Positions 54,437-63,492 of a stretch of DNA of 64,000 bases are shown here, piece after piece. The stretch covers positions 310,001-374,000 of the forward strand of contig NZ_RBLJ01000004.1 of assembly GCF_003634575.1 (NCBI RefSeq). The letters are read 5' to 3'. The notes under the pieces are model-generated. The model made no database searches, was not told the DNA's origin, and saw only the letters and a list, made by a program, of their open reading frames with translations. The DNA comes from Photorhabdus asymbiotica (GTDB taxonomy: Bacteria; Pseudomonadota; Gammaproteobacteria; Enterobacterales; Enterobacteriaceae). The translations under genes and the position numbers were made by a program. How positions within the stretch are numbered: position 1 is the first letter of the stretch; each line of letters begins with the position of its first letter.

Positions 54437-54772
54437 ATGGAGCAGATTGAATGGGCTGACTTTGAAAAAGTCGATATGCGAGTTGGCACAATTGTTTCGG
54501 TAGAATTGAATCCTAAAGCCAACAAACCTGCCTATAAATTACACATTGATCTTGGCGAGCTGGGTGTTAAAAGTTCAAGCGCTCAGATAACGGAGCATTA
54601 CACACCTGAACAATTGATTGGCCGCCAAGTTCTTTGTGTATGTAATTTTCCGCCAAAGCGGATCGCGGGTGTCAAATCAGAGGTATTGTTAACAGGTAGT
54701 ATGGATGAAAACGGTGCAGTGGTGATCGCAGAATTTACTCTTCCTGTTCCAAATGGTCATAAATTATTGTAA
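54437..54772 (+). CDS. csaA: CsaA-type tRNA-binding protein/chaperone
   Basis: The 111-residue protein is a single OB-fold tRNA-binding domain as at the end of bacterial Met- and Phe-tRNA synthetases. Conserved blocks are ADFEKVDMRVGTIVSVELNP, KPAYKLHIDLGELGVKSSSA, and CNFPPKRIAGVKSEVLLTGS. CsaA proteins are dimeric, bind tRNA and show chaperone activity linked to protein export. An AAGGAGAG ribosome binding site precedes the ATG. Confidence 0.9.
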   Translation: MEQIEWADFEKVDMRVGTIVSVELNPKANKPAYKLHIDLGELGVKSSSAQITEHYTPEQLIGRQVLCVCNFPPKRIAGVKSEVLLTGSMDENGAVVIAEFTLPVPNGHKLL

Positions 54773-54828
54773 CCAGCGCTATTTTATTGTCGAATAAATG
54801 AAGTGTATTTTAATTATCGACGATAAAC

Positions 54829-55539
54829 ATGGCTGTTCAATTACCTTCACTACATTTGCGTCAGTATTCAGCTGAAACTATCAGCCATAGCCACCAGGGG
54901 TTATGGCAGTTTGTTTTTGGTTATGATGGGCAATTGGAATTAAATATAGAAGGAGAACAAGGAGTTGTTAATTCCCGGAATGTTGTTGTGATCCCCCCTG
55001 ATACTAAGCATAGTTTTTTTGCCAGCGGTAAAAATCAGCAATTAGTGCTGGAATTACCTTCGGCGCAGTTTGGGCTATTACAGCATGGTGATTCTTTTTG
55101 GCAACCGTTACCTGAATCTGCACTTGCTCTTATCAAATGGTTGCATGATTACCCACAACCTTCAGCCAGTCATGTCGATGTTGCCCGTTTGCTACTTGCT
55201 CAGTTACCGCAAATAAGCTCATCTTCAGCGCTGATAGTAAAACTGGATCAAGGGCTTTCTGGGCGCTTACATGAGAAAATGACCGTCATGGATATGGCTG
55301 ATATTTGCGCGGTATCGGTCAGTACCTTGCACCGAAAACTTTTTATCGCAACGGGAATGAGTCCAATGGCTTATTTGAAAACATGCCGGATGAAACTTGC
55401 TTATAAGTTATTGGTCAATAGTTATCAGTCTTTGGCTGATATCGCTTTTTTGTCCGGTTATGCATCCCAGTCTGCTTTTACCTTTGCATTTAATCAGCAT
55501 TATGGTTGTACGCCGGCTCGGTTGCGTAAGACAAAATGA
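54829..55539 (+). CDS. AraC-family transcriptional regulator
   Basis: The 236-residue protein has an N-terminal cupin-like effector domain (about 1-95; VVVIPPDTKHSFFASGK) and a C-terminal pair of AraC helix-turn-helix motifs (about 140-235; MADICAVSVSTLHRKLFIAT and LADIAFLSGYASQSAFTFAF, then NQHYGCTPARLRK). It is convergent with the peptide transporter gene. The ligand is unknown; cupin-type AraC regulators often control neighbouring or efflux genes. Confidence 0.88.
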   Translation: MAVQLPSLHLRQYSAETISHSHQGLWQFVFGYDGQLELNIEGEQGVVNSRNVVVIPPDTKHSFFASGKNQQLVLELPSAQFGLLQHGDSFWQPLPESALALIKWLHDYPQPSASHVDVARLLLAQLPQISSSSALIVKLDQGLSGRLHEKMTVMDMADICAVSVSTLHRKLFIATGMSPMAYLKTCRMKLAYKLLVNSYQSLADIAFLSGYASQSAFTFAFNQHYGCTPARLRKTK

Positions 55540-55563
55540 TATTTTCAGATATTGAAATACATA

Positions 55564-55588
55564 AAGCCATCTTATGAGCAGATGGCTT
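55564..55588. terminator. Bidirectional hairpin between AraC gene and transporter
   Basis: AAGCCATC and GATGGCTT form an 8-bp stem with a nine-base loop between two convergent stop codons. Confidence 0.65.
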
Positions 55589-55606
55589 GATTGTGAGCAT
55601 AAATAT

Positions 55607-57145
55607 TTACTGAGCTTTTGCTTCTGATTTATCAGCATTATTGAGCAGGCGGCGTATTGGTACGAGTAATACCATCAACACAGCTGCACAGATGACCAGA
55701 GCCAAAGATACGCGGGAGAACAGGTCAGGCAGACTGTCCAGTCGGTCAGCGCGAACGTGTCCACCGATCAGGCCAGCGGCCAGATTACCCAGAGCACTTG
55801 CACAGAACCACAGGCCCATAACTTGACCGCGCATACGGGATGGTGCCAGCAGAGTCATCGTGGCAAGCCCAATCGGGCTGAGGCATAGTTCACCGAGCGT
55901 CATTAACAGGGTACTTGCTACCAACCAGAGTGGAGAAACGGTTTCGCCTGTTGCCAGTACATCTTGTGCTGCCAGAATCATCAAACCAAAACCACCGGCA
56001 CCAAACAGAATACCAATAATGAATTTACTGATACTACTCGGGTTAGCATTACTTTTTGCCAACATAGGCCAGAGCCAACTGAATACCGGGGCTAGTAGAA
56101 TAATGAATAGTGCATTGATTGACTGGAACCATACTGTTGGGATCTCAAATCCCATCACGATTCGGTTTGTATAATCATTGGCAAACAGGTTGAATGAAGT
56201 TGGGCTTTGTTCGAATGCAGACCAAAAGAATGCAGCAGATACCAGCAGAATAAAACAAACCAGTAAACGGGAACGATCACTACTGCTCAAGCCAGCAAAT
56301 AGAAATAGATAGATAAAGTAAAGTGTTACACAAGATGAGATCACATAGGCCATTGTGCTAGCTACAGCTATCGGATTGAATGGGATTACACCAAGGATTA
56401 GTAAAGTAATAATAGCAATCATAGCGATAACAGTAGTAGAGACCCATTTGCCAACGCTTTTACGTTTAACCGTAGGGTGATCCCAGTTTGAGTCAAAACC
56501 ACTTTCTTTATCATAGCGGCGCATCGAGGGAACCGCGTAGAAACGGAATATCAATAGAGCAACCAACATGCCTAGTCCACCGATGCCGAAACCCCAGTGC
56601 CAGCCATAGTCACGAATTAACCAGCCGGTAATCAGTGGAGAGATAAGAGAACCTATGTTAATCCCCATGTAAAATAAGGAAAAACCGCCGTCACGACGAG
56701 GATCATCTTTTTTGTACAAAGTTCCGACCATAACTGTGATACAGGTTTTAAACAATCCGGTACCTAATACAATCAACAGTAGGCCAATAAAAAACAGGTG
56801 GGGGCTTAAGAAAGCGGAAAGGGCGATAGACAGATGGCCTAATGCAATAATGATAGAACCATACCAGACTGCCCGATGTTGACCTAACCAGTTATCCGCC
56901 AGCCAGCCGCCGGGCAGCGAAGTTAGATAAACACTCCCGGCAAAAATACCGACGATAGCAGATGCTTGTTCACGGGGAATTTCCATTCCACCATCATAAA
57001 TAGTTGCTGCCATAAACAAGATTAAGAGTGGGCGAATGCCATAGAAAGAGAAACGTTCCCACATTTCGGTAAAGAATAGAGAGTTTAATGGATAAGGATG
57101 TCCGAGGAAGGTTCGATTTTTTGTATTGTTAATAGAGGATTGCAT
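55607..57145 (-). CDS. POT-family peptide permease
   Basis: The 512-residue proton-coupled oligopeptide transporter has about 12-14 membrane segments. Family motifs are TEMWERFSFYGIRPLLILF (the ExxER proton site), GGWLADNWLGQHRAVWYGSI and the PTR2 signature GLFKTCITVMVGTLYKKDDP with FSLFYMGINIGSLISPLITG. It imports di- or tripeptides or related compounds. It is less similar to E. coli DtpA/DtpB than core genes are, so no symbol is given. A palindrome lies 21 bases before the ATG. Confidence 0.88.
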   Translation of the reverse strand: MQSSINNTKNRTFLGHPYPLNSLFFTEMWERFSFYGIRPLLILFMAATIYDGGMEIPREQASAIVGIFAGSVYLTSLPGGWLADNWLGQHRAVWYGSIIIALGHLSIALSAFLSPHLFFIGLLLIVLGTGLFKTCITVMVGTLYKKDDPRRDGGFSLFYMGINIGSLISPLITGWLIRDYGWHWGFGIGGLGMLVALLIFRFYAVPSMRRYDKESGFDSNWDHPTVKRKSVGKWVSTTVIAMIAIITLLILGVIPFNPIAVASTMAYVISSCVTLYFIYLFLFAGLSSSDRSRLLVCFILLVSAAFFWSAFEQSPTSFNLFANDYTNRIVMGFEIPTVWFQSINALFIILLAPVFSWLWPMLAKSNANPSSISKFIIGILFGAGGFGLMILAAQDVLATGETVSPLWLVASTLLMTLGELCLSPIGLATMTLLAPSRMRGQVMGLWFCASALGNLAAGLIGGHVRADRLDSLPDLFSRVSLALVICAAVLMVLLVPIRRLLNNADKSEAKAQ

Positions 57146-57165
57146 TTAAGTTTTCCTATAATACT

Positions 57166-57180
57166 ACACTCCTGGAGTGT
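57166..57180. promoter_or_regulatory. Palindrome upstream of the peptide permease
   Basis: ACACTCCTGGAGTGT is a palindrome with 7-bp arms, located 21 bases upstream of the permease ATG and upstream of its AGGAAA ribosome binding site. It is a candidate operator or 5' hairpin. Confidence 0.45.
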
Positions 57181-57687
57181 GGCGTGTGCGACAAATAAAG
57201 CTTTTAAAAAGCTCTTTCAGATTTATGTCTGGAGCAAAAAAGCCTCGTTCTTATTAAATGACATCCTGTCTTATTAATATATTTTTAACATACTTTTTGA
57301 CCAATTTTATTGATAAACAGGATATTTCTTACTTAGTATTCCATTTTTTAGAGCAAAATCCGATATAAATCTCATTTCTCACCACTAGTTAATTAAAATA
57401 AGAATGAAAACTATTGACTTACTTATATTAAGTGTCCTCTTCTTAACAAGAATTCGAAGTAAAAAACCAAATAATATTTATAATATATAAATATTAATTT
57501 TAGTGACTAATTATTAAAGATAATAATAAATAGTAAAAAAATAAAGTTGTTTAATTGTCATCTTTGTGTTTATTGTTAAATTTTAGATTGGATTTTGTTT
57601 TTTATATAAAGGTTGGAGATGAATCAGACTAGAAGATGTAACATCAACATTCAGATAAGAGTGAGGATTATTGGGTAAAATTACTAT
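57181..57687. other. AT-rich region between permease and lpxL
   Basis: About 500 very AT-rich bases with no coding frame or RNA gene recognised. It should include the permease promoter. Confidence 0.4.
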
Positions 57688-57714
57688 GGCTGTTTCTTGA
57701 ATGAAGAAACAGCC
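57688..57714 (-). terminator. Terminator of lpxL
   Basis: GGCTGTTTCTT and AAGAAACAGCC form a perfect 11-bp stem with a five-base loop, 11 bases after the lpxL stop, followed on the minus strand by ATAGTAATTTT. Confidence 0.7.
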
Positions 57715-57725
57715 ACTAAGGATAT

Positions 57726-58667
57726 TTAATGGACTCTATCAGCTTGACCATACAGAGAAGGCATACCTTCAGGACGAGTTTTAAAGCGACGATGCAACCA
57801 CATATATTGCTCAGGAGCCTGTAAAATTTCCCGTTCTACGACTTTATTCATAAAAGCAGCGGCTTGCACTTCATCACTTGTTGGGAATCCATCTACGGCG
57901 GGTTGAATAATGAGTTCATAGCCTTTTCCGTCAGGCAAACGGCGGGGAGTAAATGGGATCATTGCTGGATTGGCAAGACGTACAAGTATCGAGGTGCCTG
58001 TCGTCGTTGCAGCATGTTCTACCGCAAATAATGGTGCAAATACGCTTTTTCGTGGGCCGTAATCATGATCTGGTGCATACCAGACAATTTCACCATTTTT
58101 CAAGCAGCGGATCATGCCCTTGAGATCTTTTCGGTCCAACATATATTTGTTAGAGCGCAGTCTTCCCCAGGTTTGCAACCAGTCCATAACTGGGTTGTCA
58201 TTCGGGCGATAGACACCAATACCCGGATTTAGCATACCAAGGATTCTGGCACCCAGTTCCAATGTCAGGAAGTGGATACCAATAACGATAATTCCTTGTC
58301 CAGTAGCCTGAATGTTCTGGATATTTTCCCGCCCGGTAACTTTAAACCAGCGTTCTATTCGCCAGTCCGGCCAAAACCAGGCCATACCCGTTTCAAATAT
58401 TCCCATGCCGACGGATTCAAAATTTTTTATTAACAACTCATTGCGCTTTTCCTGAGGAATGTCAGGAAAACATAATTCGAGATTTCTTTCGGCGATTTTA
58501 GCCCGTTTTTTCAGGAAACGCATGGAAAGTCTGCCCAGACGGGTTCCTAGCCAGTAAATAACCGGATATGGGAGCAGAACTAATAAGTAAAGCAGACTGA
58601 TACCAAACCAGGTAGGCCAGTAGCGAGGATGAAATAGTGAACGTTGAAAAGAAGGTGCTTGTATCAT
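57726..58667 (-). CDS. lpxL: Kdo2-lipid IVA lauroyltransferase LpxL
   Basis: LpxL (HtrB) adds the lauroyl chain to Kdo2-lipid IVA in lipid A synthesis at the inner membrane. The 313-residue protein is collinear with E. coli LpxL (306): one N-terminal membrane segment, [40 protein letters not shown], the HX4E acyltransferase motif in [33 protein letters not shown], and [16 protein letters not shown]. LpxP is a close paralogue, but synteny with trhO (yceA) favours lpxL. The start aligns with E. coli. Confidence 0.92.
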   Translation of the reverse strand: MIQAPSFQRSLFHPRYWPTWFGISLLYLLVLLPYPVIYWLGTRLGRLSMRFLKKRAKIAERNLELCFPDIPQEKRNELLIKNFESVGMGIFETGMAWFWPDWRIERWFKVTGRENIQNIQATGQGIIVIGIHFLTLELGARILGMLNPGIGVYRPNDNPVMDWLQTWGRLRSNKYMLDRKDLKGMIRCLKNGEIVWYAPDHDYGPRKSVFAPLFAVEHAATTTGTSILVRLANPAMIPFTPRRLPDGKGYELIIQPAVDGFPTSDEVQAAAFMNKVVEREILQAPEQYMWLHRRFKTRPEGMPSLYGQADRVH

Positions 58668-58959
58668 GGGTTCTCAGGCTATTTATAATTCCAACAATAT
58701 GGATAAAACAATATGCCTATTGTGACACTTTTTGGCTAGATATCGAAGTTTTCAGGCATGAAATGTTCATGAGATCGATAATGGGTAATATTCTGACCAA
58801 TTCTGTCAAACTGCCAGCAACTTTTTTGGTAGATATGGTGCAGGTGCACTTGTTGATTACCTCATTTTGGTGTCTGCGAAAACGTATGTTTGTAACATAT
58901 TGATATATAGCTATTAAAATAGTTTTTCAGAAGCTATTTACAATTTGTATGAATAACAT

Positions 58960-58979
58960 TACTGTATATTTAAACAGTT
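58960..58979 (+). promoter_or_regulatory. LexA (SOS) box of dinI
   Basis: TACTGTATATTTAAACAGTT has the CTGT-N8-ACAG core and lies 21 bases before the dinI ATG. Confidence 0.95.
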
Positions 58980-59000
58980 ATATTCGTAGGGGGAAAAACT

Positions 59001-59237
59001 ATGCATGTAGAAGTGACTATCAACAAATCTAAGAAGTTACCAAAAGATGCCGTCCCTGCCCTGGCTGTAGAACTGGATAAACGTCTTAAGTATCGTTGGC
59101 CTGATATTAAGACCAATGTGAAGTTAGCAAGTAGTGATGGGTTATCTATTCGTGGTGGTACTTCCGATGATAGAGAAATCATTGAAGAGATTTTGCAAGA
59201 GACATGGGAAAGTGCTGATGATTGGTTCCAACCCTAA
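59001..59237 (+). CDS. dinI: DNA-damage-inducible protein DinI
   Basis: DinI stabilises RecA filaments and modulates RecA coprotease activity in the SOS response. The 78-residue protein resembles E. coli DinI (81 residues) with MHVEVTINKSKKLPKDAVPA, RLKYRWPDIKTNVKLAS, and the acidic C-terminal helix DDREIIEEILQETWESADDW that binds RecA. A LexA box precedes it, and GGGGGA is the ribosome binding site. Confidence 0.94.
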   Translation: MHVEVTINKSKKLPKDAVPALAVELDKRLKYRWPDIKTNVKLASSDGLSIRGGTSDDREIIEEILQETWESADDWFQP

Positions 59238-59444
59238 GGATTAAACTGCTATCAGTTTGTTCCATTGCCTGTGTGTAAATAATTTGCAATCCATTGAAGG
59301 GAGGATGGATTCCTCCTTTATTTCTATCACTCTGCTATAAATTGCTACTCGTCGAAAATCATTTTCGTTATCATATACATTTGGTGGCGGAGTCCATCAC
59401 TTATAACATCCACTCTTATGACTTATCATTCAGGAAAGTACACC

Positions 59445-60503
59445 ATGCCAGTGTTACATAACCGCATTTCTAATAAAGAGCTGAAAGCACGTATGCTAGC
59501 GGAGACTCAGCCTCGTACTACCATCTCTTTTTATAAATATTTTAATATATTAGAGCCCTTGGCTTTTCGTAATAATCTTTATCAACAATTTACTGAGCTT
59601 TCAGTATTTGGCCGGGTTTATATTGCTAAAGAAGGGATTAATGCGCAGATAAGTGTGCCAACCCATAATCTGGAAGCGTTGAAAGGTTTATTGTATTCAA
59701 TTGATCCTGCCTTAGATAATCTGAGATTGAATATTGCACTTGATGATGACGGAAAATCTTTCTGGGTTTTGCGTATGAAAGTACGTGATCGCGTCGTAGC
59801 TGATGGTATTGAAGATGAAACTTTTGATCCATCAAAAACCGGTGAATATCTTAAAGCAGAGCAGGTTAACCAAATGCTGGATGATCCTGATACGCTATTT
59901 GTTGATATGCGCAATCACTATGAATACGAAGTAGGACATTTTGAGAATGCAATTGAAATTCCGTCCGATACTTTCCGCGAACAATTGCCAATGGCAGTAG
60001 AAATGTTGCAGGATAATAAAGATAAGAATATTGTGATGTATTGTACAGGTGGTATCCGTTGTGAAAAGGCCAGTGCTTATATGTTGCATAATGGTTTTAA
60101 AAACGTGTATCACGTAGAAGGCGGTATTATTGAATATTCCCGTAAAGCTCGGGAACAGGAATTACCGGTACGTTTTATTGGTAAGAACTTTGTATTTGAT
60201 GAGCGGATGGGTGAACGTATTTCAGATGATGTAATTGCTCATTGCCATCAATGTGGTACGTCTTGCGATAGTCATACTAATTGCAAAAATGATGGTTGCC
60301 ATCTGTTATTTATTCAGTGTTCGGAATGTGCGGATAAATTTGAAGGTTGTTGTAGCGAAGCATGTAGGGAAGAAGTTAGCTTGCCAGAAGTGGAACAGCG
60401 AGTTCGCCGGGCTGGTCGTGAAAATGGAGCAAAAATATTTAATAAATCTCGGCATCGTTTGCAGGATGGAATGAATATCATTTCATTGCAGTTGACCAAG
60501 TAA
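59445..60503 (+). CDS. trhO: tRNA uridine(34) hydroxylase TrhO
   Basis: TrhO (YceA) makes 5-hydroxyuridine at tRNA position 34 in an oxygen-dependent way. The 352-residue protein is collinear with E. coli YceA (350): [20 protein letters not shown], the N-terminal UPF0176 domain, a rhodanese domain with the catalytic loop [11 protein letters not shown], and a C-terminal cysteine-rich zinc-binding part ([20 protein letters not shown]). The start MPVLHN is chosen by homology and AGGAAA; the longer frame to 59418 is not needed. Confidence 0.95.
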   Translation: MPVLHNRISNKELKARMLAETQPRTTISFYKYFNILEPLAFRNNLYQQFTELSVFGRVYIAKEGINAQISVPTHNLEALKGLLYSIDPALDNLRLNIALDDDGKSFWVLRMKVRDRVVADGIEDETFDPSKTGEYLKAEQVNQMLDDPDTLFVDMRNHYEYEVGHFENAIEIPSDTFREQLPMAVEMLQDNKDKNIVMYCTGGIRCEKASAYMLHNGFKNVYHVEGGIIEYSRKAREQELPVRFIGKNFVFDERMGERISDDVIAHCHQCGTSCDSHTNCKNDGCHLLFIQCSECADKFEGCCSEACREEVSLPEVEQRVRRAGRENGAKIFNKSRHRLQDGMNIISLQLTK

Positions 60504-60514
60504 TAATGTTAATA

Positions 60515-60547
60515 ACTGGCACTGATATTCATGTGCCAGTTTATTTT
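60515..60547 (+). terminator. Intrinsic terminator of trhO
   Basis: ACTGGCAC and GTGCCAGT form an 8-bp stem followed by TTATTTTT. It starts 12 bases after the trhO stop. Confidence 0.88.
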
Positions 60548-60562
60548 TAGGTAATGGATTCT

Positions 60563-61165
60563 TTAATAGAGATATTTAAAAACATTGTAAATAAAACAAA
60601 GTTCAATTCTATTACGTACATTGATTTTTTCTGCAATATGTCTTTTGTGAGAATATACTGTACTATTACTGATTTTTAGCTTTTGGGATATCTGGTAATT
60701 TGGAACCTCTTTCATCCAATAATTGATGATTTTATGTTCTTGTGGACTAAAAATAGAACAGCATTCATCAATTTTCTCCCGGTATTGCTGGATTTCTTGT
60801 AATGTTGTTTTACTCAATTTATTAAGTAAATAAGAAAGGTTTTTCTTTGTTAGAAGAAAAGCATTACTTTTCAATGTAATATAGTTATCACAGTAAGGAT
60901 ATGGATTATCGAGGTATATATAGATACGGGTATTATCTAAAAGGGTAACAAATTTATGTAAATTAGAGCAATAACTGGCATGGTGACAATAGTGAGTCAA
61001 GTTTGCTAAAACAATATCAGGAGAAAAACAATTTATAATATTTATAGCCTCATTAATTGAAGAAAATCCAACAATTTCAATATCTTCAATGCTATCATTT
61101 TTCTTTAAAAATTCACTGATACCTGAACGGGTATAATAGCATTCTTCAACTACTAAGATTTTCAT
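60563..61165 (-). CDS. LuxR-type regulator with degenerate receiver domain
   Basis: The 200-residue protein has a receiver-like N-terminus (MKILVVEECYYTRSGISEFL, then IVLANLTHY) and a C-terminal LuxR/NarL helix-turn-helix (about 140-195; FSPQEHKIINYWMKEVPNYQ, then ISQKLKISNSTVYSHKRHIA). The acidic pair after strand 1 reads EE, but the position of the phosphoacceptor Asp appears to be Asn (LANL). It may therefore work without phosphorylation, like RcsA-type co-regulators. Codon use is AT-rich. It is inserted between trhO and bssS. Confidence 0.85.
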   Translation of the reverse strand: MKILVVEECYYTRSGISEFLKKNDSIEDIEIVGFSSINEAINIINCFSPDIVLANLTHYCHHASYCSNLHKFVTLLDNTRIYIYLDNPYPYCDNYITLKSNAFLLTKKNLSYLLNKLSKTTLQEIQQYREKIDECCSIFSPQEHKIINYWMKEVPNYQISQKLKISNSTVYSHKRHIAEKINVRNRIELCFIYNVFKYLY

Positions 61166-61330
61166 TATTGTACATCCCTGTTCCTATTTGGCGGAGTTCA
61201 CAATAAACGCCTTATCCATTAAGAGTCAACTCGGGAATTGCGATAATAAAACCAGCTTAATCCGAAGTTATTATTTAATGATATGGTATTTCAGATAAAA
61301 TCGTTTAGATGAATTGATGTGTTTCAAACT

Positions 61331-61354
61331 GGACACCCATTTATTTGGGTGTCC
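61331..61354 (-). terminator. Terminator of bssS
   Basis: GGACACCC and GGGTGTCC form an 8-bp stem with an eight-base loop, 11 bases beyond the bssS stop on the minus strand. Confidence 0.75.
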
Positions 61355-61364
61355 GGGTTTGAGA

Positions 61365-61619
61365 TTAGTGCTTAATATGATTCAGATCGTTGTATTCTGA
61401 GGATTCGATCTTTTCAATTCCTGCTTGGAGGATGTATATCAATTGCTTTGCAATGTCAGTTGTCAACCATAAAGTTCGGTCTACCATAACATGTTCTGGT
61501 GTTTGATCTTGGGAGGACAAGTAGTGAAGGCGTAACATCACTGCATCATACGTATCAACCGTACTGACATCCCAACCTACAACAGGATGCGTTTGAATAA
61601 CTTCATCTTTACTGCCCAT
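61365..61619 (-). CDS. bssS: Biofilm regulator BssS
   Basis: BssS (YceP) is a small protein that affects biofilm formation and indole or AI-2-related regulation in E. coli. The 84-residue product has the same length and the HPVVGWDVSTVDTYDAVMLR, LHYLSS and TLWLTTDIAKQLIYILQAGI blocks. AGGAGG lies just before the ATG. It neighbours dinI and pyrC in E. coli, and pyrC here. Confidence 0.93.
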   Translation of the reverse strand: MGSKDEVIQTHPVVGWDVSTVDTYDAVMLRLHYLSSQDQTPEHVMVDRTLWLTTDIAKQLIYILQAGIEKIESSEYNDLNHIKH

Positions 61620-61791
61620 AAAACCTCCTAATCAGATCACTGCATTAATTATTAATATCATTGACTAAGAGCAAACTACCTCATTCTTGAATGAGTCATT
61701 ATTAGTATATGCTTTTTAATGAAAGTAAGAAGGTTTTTTGTTAGGAATTATTATCTGGTTCGGTTGTGGGTTGATAACTATACAAATTAAT

Positions 61792-61811
61792 GGGGATGAT
61801 AGGTCATCCCC
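61792..61811 (-). terminator. Terminator of pyrC
   Basis: GGGGATGA, four bases, TCATCCCC, nine bases after the pyrC stop on the minus strand, followed by ATTAATTT. Confidence 0.75.
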
Positions 61812-61820
61812 ATGTGTATA

Positions 61821-62879
61821 TTAGTCGTAGTTGGCTATTTTGACTTCCCAACGAGCATCTTCGCCAGCCAGAAACGGAATAAGCTTTTCATTGCCGCAGT
61901 CAATGTGTTCAGTGACTGTAGTAGATTTGCGAGTCAGCTCGACAAAACCTTCATTAATGGGTAATCCGTAAAATTTAGGGCCATTAAAAGAGCAGAAAGC
62001 TTCAAAATGCTGTAATGCGTTTATCTCTTCAAATACTGTTGCGTAAGCGGGTAATGCTGATGGGGCATTAAATACGCCAGCACAACCACAGGATGATTCT
62101 TTTCTGTGTTGTGCATGTGGTGCAGAATCTGTACCTAGGAAGAAACGATCACAGCCACTGGCGACGGCTGTGCGTAAAGCGTTTTGATGAACATTACGTT
62201 TCAGAATGGGCAGGCAATACAGGTTTGGACGGATACCACCAACTAACATGTGGTTGCGGTTGAACATTAAATGCTGTGGAGTTAATGTTGCGGCTAGATT
62301 GTCATCTCCTTCCAGTACATATTGCGCTGCTTCTTTAGTTGTTATGTGTTCAAACACGATTTTCAGTGAGGGAAATTGGTTACGTAATGGCTCCATGATT
62401 TGTTCAATAAAGCGGGCCTCACGGTCAAAAATATCAATATGAGAAGCCGTAACTTCGCCGTGGACGAGCAAAGGCATCCCCAATTTTTCCATAACGTCTA
62501 ATAATGGATAAATGTTCTTAATATCAGATACACCGTGACTTGAATTGGTTGTTGCGTTGGCAGGGTAGAGCTTACAGGCCGTGAAAATTCCTTCTTTATA
62601 ACCGGCCTCTATTTGGGAACTGTTGGTAGAATCAGTGAGGTAACAAGTCATAAGAGGCTGAAAATTATGCTCTTTAGGGATAGCTGCCAATATTCTGTCT
62701 CTATAAGCTTTGGCGCTGCCAATCTCTGTTATGGGAGAAAGCAGATTAGGCATGACGATAGCTCGGCCAAAATAGTGACTAGTATACGGAACGACGGTTT
62801 TTAGCATTTCACCATCACGGAAATGAATATGCCAGTCATCAGGGCGGCGGATTTTTATGGTGTATGGTTCAGTGGTCAT
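61821..62879 (-). CDS. pyrC: Dihydroorotase
   Basis: PyrC closes carbamoyl aspartate to dihydroorotate in pyrimidine synthesis. The 352-residue protein is collinear with E. coli PyrC (348). The metal-binding HxH is in [13 protein letters not shown], the carbamylated lysine in [15 protein letters not shown], further histidines in LVHGEVT and [10 protein letters not shown], and the aspartate in [16 protein letters not shown]. The start [15 protein letters not shown] was chosen by homology. The frame stays open to 63008, but that extension is unlikely to be translated. A GGAG lies 10 bases before the ATG. Confidence 0.95.
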   Translation of the reverse strand: MTTEPYTIKIRRPDDWHIHFRDGEMLKTVVPYTSHYFGRAIVMPNLLSPITEIGSAKAYRDRILAAIPKEHNFQPLMTCYLTDSTNSSQIEAGYKEGIFTACKLYPANATTNSSHGVSDIKNIYPLLDVMEKLGMPLLVHGEVTASHIDIFDREARFIEQIMEPLRNQFPSLKIVFEHITTKEAAQYVLEGDDNLAATLTPQHLMFNRNHMLVGGIRPNLYCLPILKRNVHQNALRTAVASGCDRFFLGTDSAPHAQHRKESSCGCAGVFNAPSALPAYATVFEEINALQHFEAFCSFNGPKFYGLPINEGFVELTRKSTTVTEHIDCGNEKLIPFLAGEDARWEVKIANYD

Positions 62880-63091
62880 GAAACCGGCTCCAGTTATTAT
62901 GATAGGAAAGACAAGTGCTGAATTCAGCATATTCAAGCCGGGAACGGATAATAAAGTGAAATAGATTAAATAGCTATTAATGAATGTAACTTTCAGAGAA
63001 AATTCCATTCAAATCAACTAGATTAGGGTAATCAGAGGTAGGCTTCTTATAAAAAGGGAAGAACGAAATATGAGGGTAAAAGATATGAAGT

Positions 63092-63167
63092 TGGCTCCTC
63101 CAACTGGACTCGAACCAGTGACATACGGATTAACAGTCCGCCGTTCTACCGACTGAACTATGGAGGA
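63092..63167 (-). tRNA. tRNA-Asn (anticodon GTT), copy 1
   Basis: On the minus strand the 76-nt sequence starts TCCTCCATAGTTCAGTCGG, has the anticodon loop CTGTTAA, the T-arm CTGGTTCGAGTCCAG and an encoded CCA. It is the downstream of two identical genes. Confidence 0.97.
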
Positions 63168-63384
63168 ACTCCTTCACAACGGGGCGCATATTAGCGGTAT
63201 GTTTTTGCTTTGTCAAAGCATAAAACAAAAAATATGGTTTGTTTGCCGACAAACTGAACTTCTGGATCTGTTTTTGTACTGAATAATAGTTAATTGCTGG
63301 GATTGTATGCGATGAGCGTAGGTTGAATCGAATTATGATGTTGAGGATTGGTTTGTGAAATTAGTTTTGTAAATTAGAAAAGCA

Positions 63385-63409
63385 AAAAGCCCGCATCAAG
63401 CGGGCTTTT
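63385..63409. terminator. Terminator between the two tRNA-Asn genes
   Basis: AAAAGCCCGC, five bases, GCGGGCTTTT. It lies just after the end of tRNA-Asn copy 2 on the minus strand, so each tRNA-Asn is probably transcribed from its own promoter. Confidence 0.85.
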
Positions 63410-63416
63410 CATAATC

Positions 63417-63492
63417 TGGCTCCTCCAACTGGACTCGAACCAGTGACATACGGATTAACAGTCCGCCGTTCTACCGACTGAACTATGGAGGA
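63417..63492 (-). tRNA. tRNA-Asn (anticodon GTT), copy 2
   Basis: Identical in all 76 bases to the copy at 63092-63167, same strand, with its own downstream terminator. Confidence 0.97.

Noticed and set aside
62880..63008. N-terminal extension of pyrC by 43 codons
   Set aside because: E. coli PyrC starts at the equivalent of 62879, and the extension has no homologous counterpart.
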